From: a bacterium
GTDB lineage: Bacteria > UBP15 > UBA6099 > DSWB01
DNA length: 22,900 nt
Assembly (NCBI GenBank): GCA_020061125.1
Contig: JAGUYV010000446.1
Span: 1 to 22,900 of the forward strand
Direction of reading: 5' to 3'
Part shown: piece after piece, positions 1 to 7,190 of the stretch
Numbering within the stretch: the first letter of the stretch is position 1
Layout of the letters: every line of letters starts with the position of its first letter
Position numbers and translations under genes: made by a program
The notes under the pieces: model-generated
The model's database searches: none
What the model was told of the DNA's origin: nothing
What the model saw: the letters and a program-made list of their open reading frames with translations, nothing else

Positions 1-1
1 G

Positions 2-1444
2 GACTCGCAGTCCCTCATCGGTTTTGTGGAGGCGGATTTCGATTTCGCGCCTGTACAGGCGGACATCAACCGGCGCGGGGCGCAGACCCTGGCCGCGGGC
101 GCGGTAACGGTTCTGGCAGTGACCGCGATCATCGCGGCGTTCATGTGGTTCGCCGTGGGCCGGCCTCTCGGCGCCCTGGTCAAGAACATGAAACGCATCG
201 CCGCAGGCCGCCACAACCTGCAACTGGCCGTGCACTCCAACGACGAAATCGGCGAGGTTGCCAGAACCTTCAACACCATGGCCGCGCGCCTCGACGAAAA
301 AGAGGATTCTCTCAAGAAAACGCGGGATTACCTGCTGGGCATCGTGGAGAATTCGTCGGACATCATCATCACCGTGGGGCCGTACGAGCGCATCGAGACA
401 TTCAACCGCGGCGCCGAGCGCATCCTGGGCTACAGCCGCCGCGAGGCCGTGGGCCGCGACTGGAAAACCCTGTTTCTGAACGAGGACGAGTTGCGCGCAT
501 TCTCCGCCGAAGCCGATTCCCAGCCGCGCGTCGAAGGATTCGAAGCCGCTCTGCGGCACAAATCCGGCGAAAGCGTGACTGTGCTGCTCACGGAATCGCG
601 CCTGTGGGGAAACGGCGGCAAAACCATCGGCAAGATTCTTATAGCCGTGGACATCACCAAATACAAGGAAGTGCAGAAGCAGCTCATACAGCACGAGCGC
701 CTGGCCGCCCTGGGCACGGCCGTGGCCAAGATACACCACAGCTCCAAGAACATTCTCAACGCGTTCAAGGGCGGCTCGTATATGGTGAACACCGCTCTGA
801 AAAAAGGAGACGGCGCACTGCTCAAGGAAGGCTGGGAAATCATCGAGAGCGCCATCGCGCGCATTTCATCAGTCACGCAGGACATGCTGGACTTCTCGCG
901 CGCGGGCGGTCTCAATATCCAGCCCGGCGCCCTGGCCCCGCTGGCCCAGGAAGTGATCTGGAGCGTCAAGGGCGCGGCCCGCGAACACAATGTCACCATC
1001 GTCAGCCAGTTCCCGGACTCGATCCCGGCCGTGGCGTTCGACCATAAAGTCATTCACACAGCGCTGATGAATCTCATCGCAAACGCCATGGACGCGTGCC
1101 GGTTCAAGGACTACCCGCCTGGACACGGAGGCGAGATTGTGGTGCGCCTGCGCGAGTCCGCCGACCGGCGCTTCGTGCGCCTCGAAGTGCAGGACAACGG
1201 AGGCGGCGTCGAGACAAAAGATCTGGAGCGCATTTTCACGCCGTTCTTTTCGACCAAGTATTCCGAGGGAAACGGGCTTGGCCTTCCCATCACGCTCAAG
1301 GCCGCGCGCGACCACGGAGGCGACCTCGAAGTCCAATCCATCGAGGGCCAGGGGTCCACATTCACCCTCTCGCTGCCCGTTTGCAACGGCGCGCGCGCGG
1401 AATCAAAACATTCACCCGGCCGCACCGCCGGGTCAGCTTTATAA
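2..1444 (+). CDS. Membrane sensor histidine kinase (HAMP-PAS-HisKA-HATPase), 5' end outside window
   Basis: This is the C-terminal part of a membrane histidine kinase; the frame is already open at base 2, so the true start lies upstream and the GTG at 26 is only the first possible in-window start. Numbering from that GTG: a membrane helix at about 21-44, a HAMP-like segment at 45-100, a PAS domain at about 101-215, a dimerisation/phosphoacceptor segment at 220-290, and a HATPase domain to the end with an N box (NLIANAMD), a G1 box (DNGGG) and an F/G2 region (FTPFFSTK, GNGLGLP). The H box is not canonical: instead of H-E-(I/V)-x-N-P it has IHHSSKNILN, so His237 or His238 would be the phosphate acceptor. 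The periplasmic sensor domain is missing from the window. The response regulator 22 bp downstream, with its own AAGGAG site, is the likely partner. The signal sensed cannot be read from this sequence. Confidence 0.88.
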   Translation, partial: DSQSLIGFVEADFDFAPVQADINRRGAQTLAAGAVTVLAVTAIIAAFMWFAVGRPLGALVKNMKRIAAGRHNLQLAVHSNDEIGEVARTFNTMAARLDEKEDSLKKTRDYLLGIVENSSDIIITVGPYERIETFNRGAERILGYSRREAVGRDWKTLFLNEDELRAFSAEADSQPRVEGFEAALRHKSGESVTVLLTESRLWGNGGKTIGKILIAVDITKYKEVQKQLIQHERLAALGTAVAKIHHSSKNILNAFKGGSYMVNTALKKGDGALLKEGWEIIESAIARISSVTQDMLDFSRAGGLNIQPGALAPLAQEVIWSVKGAAREHNVTIVSQFPDSIPAVAFDHKVIHTALMNLIANAMDACRFKDYPPGHGGEIVVRLRESADRRFVRLEVQDNGGGVETKDLERIFTPFFSTKYSEGNGLGLPITLKAARDHGGDLEVQSIEGQGSTFTLSLPVCNGARAESKHSPGRTAGSAL

Positions 1445-1466
1445 ACCCTATCAAGGAGTGACAGCC

Positions 1467-1934
1467 ATGCAGAAAAAAGTGCTCATCGTGGACGACGACA
1501 TCGCCAACATCAAGTATCTCTCCACCGTGCTGCGTGAGAACGGCTTCGAACCCATTGACGCGCAGGACGGCGTCGAGGGCCTGCAAAAGGCCGAGGCCGA
1601 AAACCCGGATGTCATCGTGCTCGATGTGATGATGCCCCGCAAAACCGGGTTCGGCATGTTCAAGTCCCTCAAGAAGAACGAGTCCTTGAGCGGCATCCCC
1701 GTTATCATGCTCACCTCGATCCAGAAGATCATCGAGGACGGGCGCAGCGGCGCGGGCGACGACCCCACCTTCGAGGAAGTCAAGGACCACTTCCTGGACA
1801 AGATGGAAAAGGTCGTGGATCATCACCGCGGAAAATCGGATTCGGACAAGGATCGCCCCGAGGTGTTCATGGACAAACCCATCGATCCCGACGAGTTCAT
1901 CAAGGCCGTAAGCGGCCTGGCGGGCGTGGCCTGA
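1467..1934 (+). CDS. Single-domain response regulator (CheY-like receiver) with insert
   Basis: A 155-residue receiver domain with no output domain. Visible receiver hallmarks are the acidic pocket at Asp9-Asp11 (VDDD), the phosphoacceptor Asp53 in VLDVMMP, Thr83 in MLTS and Lys137 in FMDKPID. Between Thr83 and Lys137 there is a charged stretch (about residues 86-130) roughly 30-40 residues longer than in CheY-type receivers, so it lies between strand 4 and strand 5, the face usually used for partner binding. The start is set by AAGGAG at 1453-1458, eight bases before the ATG. It follows the histidine kinase gene by 22 bp and is followed 58 bp later by the sulfur-carrier gene on the same strand, so kinase, regulator and sulfur cluster may share a transcript. 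The lack of a DNA-binding domain suggests signalling through protein contacts. Confidence 0.9.
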   Translation: MQKKVLIVDDDIANIKYLSTVLRENGFEPIDAQDGVEGLQKAEAENPDVIVLDVMMPRKTGFGMFKSLKKNESLSGIPVIMLTSIQKIIEDGRSGAGDDPTFEEVKDHFLDKMEKVVDHHRGKSDSDKDRPEVFMDKPIDPDEFIKAVSGLAGVA

Positions 1935-1992
1935 ACCGCCCCGCCAAACGGTTTCGCACCGCGCCATTCAATTCATCAAGGAGGCATTCGCC

Positions 1993-2268
1993 ATGCCTGT
2001 GACAGTACGCGTGCCAACGGCCCTGCGCAAGTTCACCGGAAACAAAGAGCTTGTCGAGGCGCAGGGCGCAAACATCAAAGAACTGATTGACAACCTCGAA
2101 GCCGGATACCCGGGCATGAGAGCACGGTTGTGCGACGACGGCGGCAACCTGCGGCGCTTCATCAATATTTTCGTGGACGGCGAGGACATCCGCTTTCTGA
2201 ACGGGCCGGACACCGAACTGGCCGAGGGCCGCGAGGTTTCCATCGTGCCGTCCATCGCCGGAGGATGA
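1993..2268 (+). CDS. CysO/MoaD-like ubiquitin-fold sulfur carrier protein
   Basis: A 91-residue beta-grasp sulfur carrier ending in Gly90-Gly91, the tail that E1-like enzymes adenylate and convert to a thiocarboxylate. Length and overall sequence are strikingly like mycobacterial CysO (about 93 residues): start MPVTVRVPTALRKFTG, middle INIFVDGEDIRF, end VSIVPSIAGG. In Mycobacterium CysO delivers sulfur to CysM to make cysteine. The start is firm: AAGGAGG lies at 1978-1984 ahead of ATG 1993. It is the first gene of a dense cluster; the E1-like gene begins one base after its stop. No JAMM peptidase (Mec), needed in Mycobacterium to release cysteine from CysO, is in the window. Alternatives are ThiS (thiamin) or MoaD (molybdopterin), but the neighbours are neither thiamin genes nor moaE. 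Confidence 0.9.
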   Translation: MPVTVRVPTALRKFTGNKELVEAQGANIKELIDNLEAGYPGMRARLCDDGGNLRRFINIFVDGEDIRFLNGPDTELAEGREVSIVPSIAGG

Positions 2269-2269
2269 C

Positions 2270-3097
2270 ATGGACACAGCCGCAGCCCTTTTCGGGGGCT
2301 TCACCGAAGAGCAAATCCGGCGCTACGGGCGCCACATCATCCTGCCCGAGATCGGGGGCCAGGGGCAGCGCAGGCTGCTCGATTCCCGCGTGCTGCTGAT
2401 CGGCGCCGGGGGCCTGGGCTCGCCCAACGCCCTGTACCTGGGCGCCGCGGGAATCGGTACCATCGGGATCGTGGACGATGATGTGGTGGAATCCAGCAAC
2501 CTGCAGCGGCAGGTGGCTCACACCACCGCGGACATCGGCCGCTCCAAAGTCGAGTCCGCGGCCGAGGCCATCCGCGCCATAAACCCGGATGTAAATGTGA
2601 TCACTTACAAGACCCGCATCACCTCGGCGAACGCACTGGACATCATCCGGGATTACGACCTTGTGGTGGACGGATGCGACAGCTTCGCCACGCGCTACCT
2701 TGTGAACGATGCGTGCGTAATGCTCGGCAGGACGGACATTTACGGCAGCATCTTCAGGTTCGAGGGCCAGGTGAGCGTGTTCGCGCCGCGCCAGGGGCCG
2801 TGCTACCGGTGCCTGTTCCCGCAGCCGCCACCGGCGGGCATGGTGCCAACATGCCAGGAGGCGGGCGTGCTCGGCATCCTGCCCGGCATCGTGGGCCTCA
2901 TGCAGGCCAATGAAGCCGTTAAGCACCTGCTGGGCATCGGCCGCACGCTCGCGGGCCGCCTGCTGCTGTTCGACGCGCTCGACATGAGCTTCCGCACCAT
3001 GACCGTGCGCCGCGACCCGCAGTGCCCCGTGTGCGGCGACAACCCCGAAATTACCGAACTGATAGATTACGAGGAGTTTTGCGATGTCCATTTCTGA
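2270..3097 (+). CDS. E1-like sulfur-carrier adenylyltransferase (ThiF/MoeB/HesA family)
   Basis: A 275-residue E1-like enzyme expected to use ATP to adenylate the C-terminal glycine of the neighbouring CysO-like carrier. Visible features: glycine-rich nucleotide loop GAGGLGS at 45-51, the NLQRQ motif at 77-81, the VDGCDS motif at 133-138, two CxxC pairs (Cys178/Cys181 and Cys252/Cys255) expected to bind structural zinc, and Cys195 in TCQEAGV at the position of the conserved MoeB/ThiF cysteine. It lacks the C-terminal rhodanese domain of MoeZ/MOCS3-type enzymes, so sulfur must come from another protein; the TusA-like protein encoded downstream is a candidate donor. The ATG at 2270 sits one base after the carrier gene's stop, with GGAGG just upstream, which suggests translational coupling. 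ThiF, MoeB and CysO activators cannot be told apart from sequence alone; context favours the carrier next door. Confidence 0.92.
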   Translation: MDTAAALFGGFTEEQIRRYGRHIILPEIGGQGQRRLLDSRVLLIGAGGLGSPNALYLGAAGIGTIGIVDDDVVESSNLQRQVAHTTADIGRSKVESAAEAIRAINPDVNVITYKTRITSANALDIIRDYDLVVDGCDSFATRYLVNDACVMLGRTDIYGSIFRFEGQVSVFAPRQGPCYRCLFPQPPPAGMVPTCQEAGVLGILPGIVGLMQANEAVKHLLGIGRTLAGRLLLFDALDMSFRTMTVRRDPQCPVCGDNPEITELIDYEEFCDVHF

Positions 3098-4088
3098 TCC
3101 CTCCGGCCGCACCACATGCGAACTCGCCGGACTCACAGCTTGCGAACGCATCCGCGCGCACCTGGGCATGAAGCACGGCGCCGTGGGCGTGCGTTTCATT
3201 TTCGACGAACAGGAACTCGAGACCCAGGCTCTGCCCGCTCGCCCGGACAAGCCCTCGTGGTACTGCCAGATGGTGCTGCAGGCGGCTGGCGGCAAACAGT
3301 TCACGGCGCGCATGCAGGACATGTCGTGCCCCAATTCCGAGCTGTCCCTTGGCTTCCGCAAACCCAGGTTCGTGAACATCAAGACCGGTTTCGACAAAGA
3401 GACGCAGGCCGTGGTCATCGGCCCTCTGGAAAACGCGGATGTGATTCTGCTTGTGCTCAACAACCGCCAGGCCATGACCATGTCCATCCTCATGGGCGGC
3501 ATCTCCGCGGAGTTCCGCGGCGAGGTGGCCGTGTGCGGCGAGGCCACGGCCCAGGTGTACCACGAGGGCCTGCCCAACTTGAGCTTTCTGTGCAACGGCG
3601 CGCGCATGTTCGGCGGATACAAGGACAGCGAAGTCGTTCTGGGCCTGCCGCCCATCGCCGCGGAAAAGGTGGCCGAGCGCATCATGGCCCTGCAAAAAGC
3701 CGGAGGCGCGCTGTGCGGCTGCGTGGTCTCGGACCTGCCACGGGAGATCGTCGAGAACTTCAAAACCATAGGGTTCGAGAAAGGCTCGGATTACTTCTTC
3801 GGCAAGCTCTGCGGCTGGAGCGTGCGCATCTATCTGGACAAGGACGACACCGGGCGCATCAAGAACATTACGCTGTATGTGCTCGAAAAAGCTCCTCTGG
3901 ACGGAGTCCTGATCAAGCCGCCGTTCTCGACCCGCGAGCGCGAGGGCTGGGTGGACATCGTGGCAACCTTCGACACGCAGAGCATCGGCGCGGACCTCTA
4001 CTCCGGCGGCGACAAGCTGCGCAACACCTTCACCGAACTCATCTGCAATTACATCATCCGCACACAGGAAGGCGCATCCCAAAAGTGA
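3084..4088 (+). CDS. DUF169 family protein with C-terminal extension
   Basis: A 334-residue protein whose first ~215 residues match the DUF169 (COG2043) pattern as I know it: an opening AVGVRF, a conserved cysteine in DMSCPNSELSLGF (Cys82), VVIGPLENADV at 110-120, the NNRQAMTM segment, then a cysteine/glycine segment around Cys151 and NGARMFGGYKDSEVVLGLP at 171-189. The biochemical role of DUF169 is not established. Cysteines 61, 82, 151, 170, 211, 213 and 243 are notable for a sulfur cluster and might bind a metal or carry persulfide, but that is inference. Residues ~235-334 form an extra part I do not recognise. The ATG overlaps the E1 gene by 14 bp, and the stop overlaps the next gene's GTG by 4 bp, so it is embedded in the operon. 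No signal peptide or membrane helix is seen, so it is probably cytoplasmic. Confidence 0.82.
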   Translation: MSISDPSGRTTCELAGLTACERIRAHLGMKHGAVGVRFIFDEQELETQALPARPDKPSWYCQMVLQAAGGKQFTARMQDMSCPNSELSLGFRKPRFVNIKTGFDKETQAVVIGPLENADVILLVLNNRQAMTMSILMGGISAEFRGEVAVCGEATAQVYHEGLPNLSFLCNGARMFGGYKDSEVVLGLPPIAAEKVAERIMALQKAGGALCGCVVSDLPREIVENFKTIGFEKGSDYFFGKLCGWSVRIYLDKDDTGRIKNITLYVLEKAPLDGVLIKPPFSTREREGWVDIVATFDTQSIGADLYSGGDKLRNTFTELICNYIIRTQEGASQK

Positions 4089-5269
4089 ACAACCGTTACC
4101 GTGACCACATTATCATCAACGCGCTCATGCGCGGGGGCATCCTGCCGCCCGGAGTCAAAGAGGAACTTTTCGATCAATGGGGAGAGGTTGGCTACGCCCT
4201 GTGCCACGATTGCCTCGAGGGGCGCTCGTCGCTTTGCGGGAGGCCGCCCGTGAAAAAGCACCTTGAGCGCGTGGCCGCATTCTACGGCGGCGACGCAGCC
4301 GAGCACACATTCGGGTGCCGCACCGCCAAGTTCGCGGTCATGCGCGCCGTGCGCGAATGGCTCGACGCAAACCCCGAGCGCACGGATACCATCGTCGTGG
4401 ACGCCAACAGCCACTACAGCACCAACATCGCCGCGGAACTCAACAGCCTGCGCGTGGCCGAAGTGCCGCACAACGGGTATCCCACATACTCCATGTGCGC
4501 CGCAGGTTACGAGGAAAAAATCCTGGAGATCAAGCGCGAGACCGGGCGCCTGCCCGCCCTGGCCGTGGCCACGCACGCGGACCCCTATTACGGCAACCTG
4601 GCGCCCGTGGAGGACATCGGCCGCATCTGCCGCGAACTCGATGTGCCCTTTCTGGTGAACGCGGCCTACACCGGCGGCGTCATCCCCATTGACATGCGCG
4701 CCATGAACGCGGATTTCTTGAGCGTGTCCGCGCACAAGTCCATGGCGTCTCTGGCCCCGCTCGGATATGTGATCACGACCCACGAGTGGAGCGGCCGCGT
4801 GTTCGCAACCTCGGCGCAGCGCACCCAGTGGAGCGGCCGCGTGTTCGGCAAAAAGATCCCCAACATATTCGGCTGCAGCATCGGAGGCATTCCGGCCATC
4901 TCCGGCATGCTGTCCATGGACCATGTGGAAGAGCGCGTGAAGCAGTGGGATCGGGACATCGAATCCATCAACGCATTCGCGCGCGCCATGGAGGATATCC
5001 CGGACATCATGCTCCTGGGCCAGCGCCCGCACCGCCATCACCTGCTGCACTTCGAGACTCCGGGCCTGTGGGAAGCGCTCAAGCAGCAGGGCAAAAATGG
5101 GTTCTATCTCTCGGAGTTCATGATCAAAAACGGCGTTGTGGGACTGCACCGGGGCATGAGCAAGCACATCAAATTCAGCGTATACGGACTTTCGCAAGGC
5201 GAGCGGGACACGGTGCTGAACCTGTTCCGAGAAATCGCCGGAGCGAAGGTTCCGGCGGGAAAGGAATGA
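4085..5269 (+). CDS. SepCysS-like PLP-dependent enzyme (O-phosphoseryl-tRNA:Cys-tRNA synthase family)
   Basis: A 394-residue fold-type I PLP enzyme closely patterned on archaeal SepCysS, which turns phosphoseryl-tRNA(Cys) into Cys-tRNA(Cys) using a persulfide. Visible: CxxC at Cys40/Cys43 (GYALCHDCLEGR), a KFAVM segment at 82-86, VVDANSHYST at 104-113, the PLP lysine Lys218 in SAHKSMAS, and a third cysteine Cys264 in FGCSIGG. These match the three cysteines essential in the archaeal enzymes. The archaeal HGAREGKF motif reads FGCRTAKF here (76-83), which adds an extra cysteine (Cys78) and may change substrate. I chose GTG 4085 because it overlaps the DUF169 stop (GTGA) and gives the family length; ATG 4127 would cut the N-terminus. 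No SepRS is in the window, so the substrate may not be Sep-tRNA. The next gene starts within or just after its stop. Confidence 0.88.
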   Translation: MNNRYRDHIIINALMRGGILPPGVKEELFDQWGEVGYALCHDCLEGRSSLCGRPPVKKHLERVAAFYGGDAAEHTFGCRTAKFAVMRAVREWLDANPERTDTIVVDANSHYSTNIAAELNSLRVAEVPHNGYPTYSMCAAGYEEKILEIKRETGRLPALAVATHADPYYGNLAPVEDIGRICRELDVPFLVNAAYTGGVIPIDMRAMNADFLSVSAHKSMASLAPLGYVITTHEWSGRVFATSAQRTQWSGRVFGKKIPNIFGCSIGGIPAISGMLSMDHVEERVKQWDRDIESINAFARAMEDIPDIMLLGQRPHRHHLLHFETPGLWEALKQQGKNGFYLSEFMIKNGVVGLHRGMSKHIKFSVYGLSQGERDTVLNLFREIAGAKVPAGKE

Positions 5270-5274
5270 TCGCA

Positions 5275-5529
5275 ATGACGCAGGAAAGCAAAACATGGAC
5301 CGCGGACCGCGTGGTGGAACTCAAGAACGAGGTCTGTCCGTTCACATTCATAAAATCCAAGCTGGCCATAGAGGACATGGCGCCGGGCCAGGTGCTGCAA
5401 GTCGTGGTGAGCCACGCGCCCGCCGCGGAAAATGTGCCGCGCAGTTTCGAAAACGAGGGGCACGCCGTTCTGGGCGTGGACCAGACCGGCGAGCACGAGT
5501 GGACCATCACCGTCCGCAAAAAAGATTGA
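5275..5529 (+). CDS. TusA-like sulfur-transfer protein
   Basis: A small (84-residue) protein of the TusA/SirA fold. It has the beta-strand VVELKNEVCPFTF followed by a helix with KSKLAIEDMAPGQ, then the typical VLQVVVSH strand and a final EWTITVRKK strand. Cys21 aligns with the persulfide-carrying cysteine of the TusA motif CPxP, but the second proline is replaced (CPFT), as in divergent family members. TusA proteins pass persulfide sulfur between partners; here the likely partners are the E1-like enzyme, CysO-like carrier or SepCysS-like enzyme. Two starts are possible: ATG 5266, overlapping the previous stop as ATGA, and ATG 5275, with AAGGAA at 5261-5266 eight bases upstream. I prefer 5275. 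The next gene begins 14 bp after its stop. Confidence 0.85.
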   Translation: MTQESKTWTADRVVELKNEVCPFTFIKSKLAIEDMAPGQVLQVVVSHAPAAENVPRSFENEGHAVLGVDQTGEHEWTITVRKKD

Positions 5530-5543
5530 AGGATATCCAGATC

Positions 5544-6851
5544 ATGAAGGACAAACTGACCGGACTTGTATGCAAGGAATGCGGGGCGCAGTCCCCTATT
5601 GCGCCGCGGCACTATTGCGAAGAATGCTTCGGCCCGCTCGAAGTGGAATACAACTACGAGCGCATCAGGGAAGTCATGACGCGCGAGCACATCGAATACG
5701 GCCCCCTGTCCCTGTGGCGCTACCGGGATCTGCTGCCCGTGGAAACGGATCAGCCGGACAATATCGTTTCGTTGCAGGAGGGATTCACGCCTTTGATCCG
5801 CGCAAGCCGCCTGGGGCGCGAACTGGGGCTGAAAAATCTGTTCGTGAAGAATGACGCGGTCAATCCGACCTATTCGTTCAAGGATCGCGTGGTGGCCGTG
5901 GCCGTGAACCGCGCGCTGGAGTTCGGGTTCAAACATATCGCGTGCCCGAGCACGGGCAACCTGGCGTGCGCCGTGGCCGCGTACGGAAGCGTGGCCGGCA
6001 TGAAGACGCTCGTGTTCATGCCCGCGGATCTGGAGCAGGGCAAAATCGTGGGCGCGGGCATTTATCAGCCGTTCCTGGTGCGCGTGAACGGCAGCTACGA
6101 CGATGTGAACCGCCTGTGCAGCGAGATCGCGGAAACCATGAACTGGGCGTTCGTAAACATCAACATACGGCCCTATTATTCGGAGGGTTCGAAAACGCTG
6201 GGCTTTGAAATCGCCGAGCAACTGGGCTGGCGCGCGCCGGACCACATCGTCGCTCCCATGGCCTCCGGATCGCTGCTCACCAAAATTTACAAGGGGCTGC
6301 GCGAGTTCATGCAGATAGGCCTGATCCCGGAAGCGCGCGTGCGCATGTCCGGCGCCCAGGGGCAGGGTTGCGCGCCCATCGTGACTGCGGTCCAGGAGAA
6401 TTCGGACATCATCCGCCCCGTGAAGCCGGACACCATCGCCAAGTCCCTGGCCATCGGCAACCCCGCGGACGGGTATTACGCCTGGAAAATCATCAAACAG
6501 ACCGGCGGGTGCGCCGAAGCGGTGAGCAATGGGGAAATCATCGAGGGCATCCGCCTGCTGGCGCGCACCGAGGGCATTTTCACCGAGACCGCGGGCGGAG
6601 TGACTATCGCCGCGCTTGCAAGGCTCGCGTCTTCAGGCGCCATCGCTCCGGATGAACTCACCGTGGCCTGCGTCACCGGCAACGGACTCAAAACCCAGGA
6701 AGCCGTCACCGGCAGCATCGAGATGTGCGACCCCATCGAACCGGACATAGAGGCTTTTGACGAAGCCTACATCGAGGATTGGATGATCCGCTCCGCAACC
6801 GGCCTGTGCCCAACCAAAAACGGAACCGAAGTCCTGGCCCGCTGGACCTGA
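5544..6851 (+). CDS. Threonine synthase-like PLP enzyme with N-terminal zinc ribbon
   Basis: A 435-residue fold-type II PLP enzyme of the threonine synthase family. It opens with a zinc-ribbon-like pair of CxxC motifs (Cys10/Cys13 and Cys25/Cys28), as in archaeal-type threonine synthases. The PLP lysine is Lys113 in NPTYSFKDR, the phosphate-contacting loop is STGNLACAVAAYG at 136-148, and a glycine-rich ALARLASSG region lies near residue 370. Threonine synthase acts on O-phosphohomoserine; the same fold supports sulfhydrylases that use O-phosphoserine. As the last gene of a sulfur-carrier cluster with no other threonine genes nearby, it may use a sulfur nucleophile to make cysteine or homocysteine, taking the place CysM has in the mycobacterial CysO pathway. 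Plain threonine synthase remains possible. The gene is followed by 339 bp of AT-rich sequence, so the operon probably ends here. Confidence 0.82.
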   Translation: MKDKLTGLVCKECGAQSPIAPRHYCEECFGPLEVEYNYERIREVMTREHIEYGPLSLWRYRDLLPVETDQPDNIVSLQEGFTPLIRASRLGRELGLKNLFVKNDAVNPTYSFKDRVVAVAVNRALEFGFKHIACPSTGNLACAVAAYGSVAGMKTLVFMPADLEQGKIVGAGIYQPFLVRVNGSYDDVNRLCSEIAETMNWAFVNINIRPYYSEGSKTLGFEIAEQLGWRAPDHIVAPMASGSLLTKIYKGLREFMQIGLIPEARVRMSGAQGQGCAPIVTAVQENSDIIRPVKPDTIAKSLAIGNPADGYYAWKIIKQTGGCAEAVSNGEIIEGIRLLARTEGIFTETAGGVTIAALARLASSGAIAPDELTVACVTGNGLKTQEAVTGSIEMCDPIEPDIEAFDEAYIEDWMIRSATGLCPTKNGTEVLARWT

Positions 6852-7190
6852 TTCGCACGCGCCGCAATCCGTCATCATCGAGCAAATTGTTCTAATGCAA
6901 CTCATGTATATTAAATTCCGCATGCGTTTATGAAGAGACCGCAGCGGAATTTTACAATTTATTTTGTCATACATATTGATAAATTCGATAATTCCAATAT
7001 AGTAAAATAATCTACTTGAATACTCGAACTTTCAGATGCAAGATAGCAATTTGATTGATGATGAATGGCCGCACCTTGACATAATACATATATAATTCAA
7101 AAAAATCAATATAAAGCTACATTATTTGGCTTTTGCAATCTATGTCCCATTTGGGATTTTCATAAAATTGACATGGGAAAGGGGAAATCC
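6852..7190. other. AT-rich intergenic spacer upstream of carbonic anhydrase-MCP gene
   Basis: About 340 bp without a credible gene, far richer in A/T than the flanking genes. It holds a perfect TATAAT at 7091-7096 but no good -35 hexamer at the usual spacing (a TTGACA at 7076-7081 is too close). A 12-bp palindrome, TCCCATTTGGGA, lies at 7145-7156, about 35 bp before the start codon. I see no clear intrinsic terminator for the upstream operon. Confidence 0.6.
7087..7156 (+). promoter_or_regulatory. Possible promoter -10 and palindromic operator before the CA-MCP gene
   Basis: TATAAT at 7091-7096 would put a start of transcription near 7103, about 88 bp before the start codon. The palindrome TCCCATTTGGGA (7145-7156) would then lie in the leader. 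The 11-mer CATATATAATT at 7087-7097 recurs at 10048-10058 just upstream of the next gene. No -35 box fits, so an alternative sigma factor or chance in AT-rich DNA is possible. Confidence 0.25.

Noticed and set aside
2162-3769. Long minus-strand open frame (535 codons) opposite the E1-like and DUF169 genes
   Set aside because: It overlaps two well-supported plus-strand genes, its translation is Arg/Ala/His/Pro-rich without recognisable domains, and such antisense frames are common in GC-rich DNA.
7126-7140. Possible sigma-54 promoter (TTGGCTTTTGCAAT)
   Set aside because: The GG to GC spacing is five bases instead of the required ten.
7173-7190. Earlier ATG for the CA-MCP protein
   Set aside because: It has no ribosome site, while ATG 7191 has GGGG at the right distance and begins a standard signal peptide.
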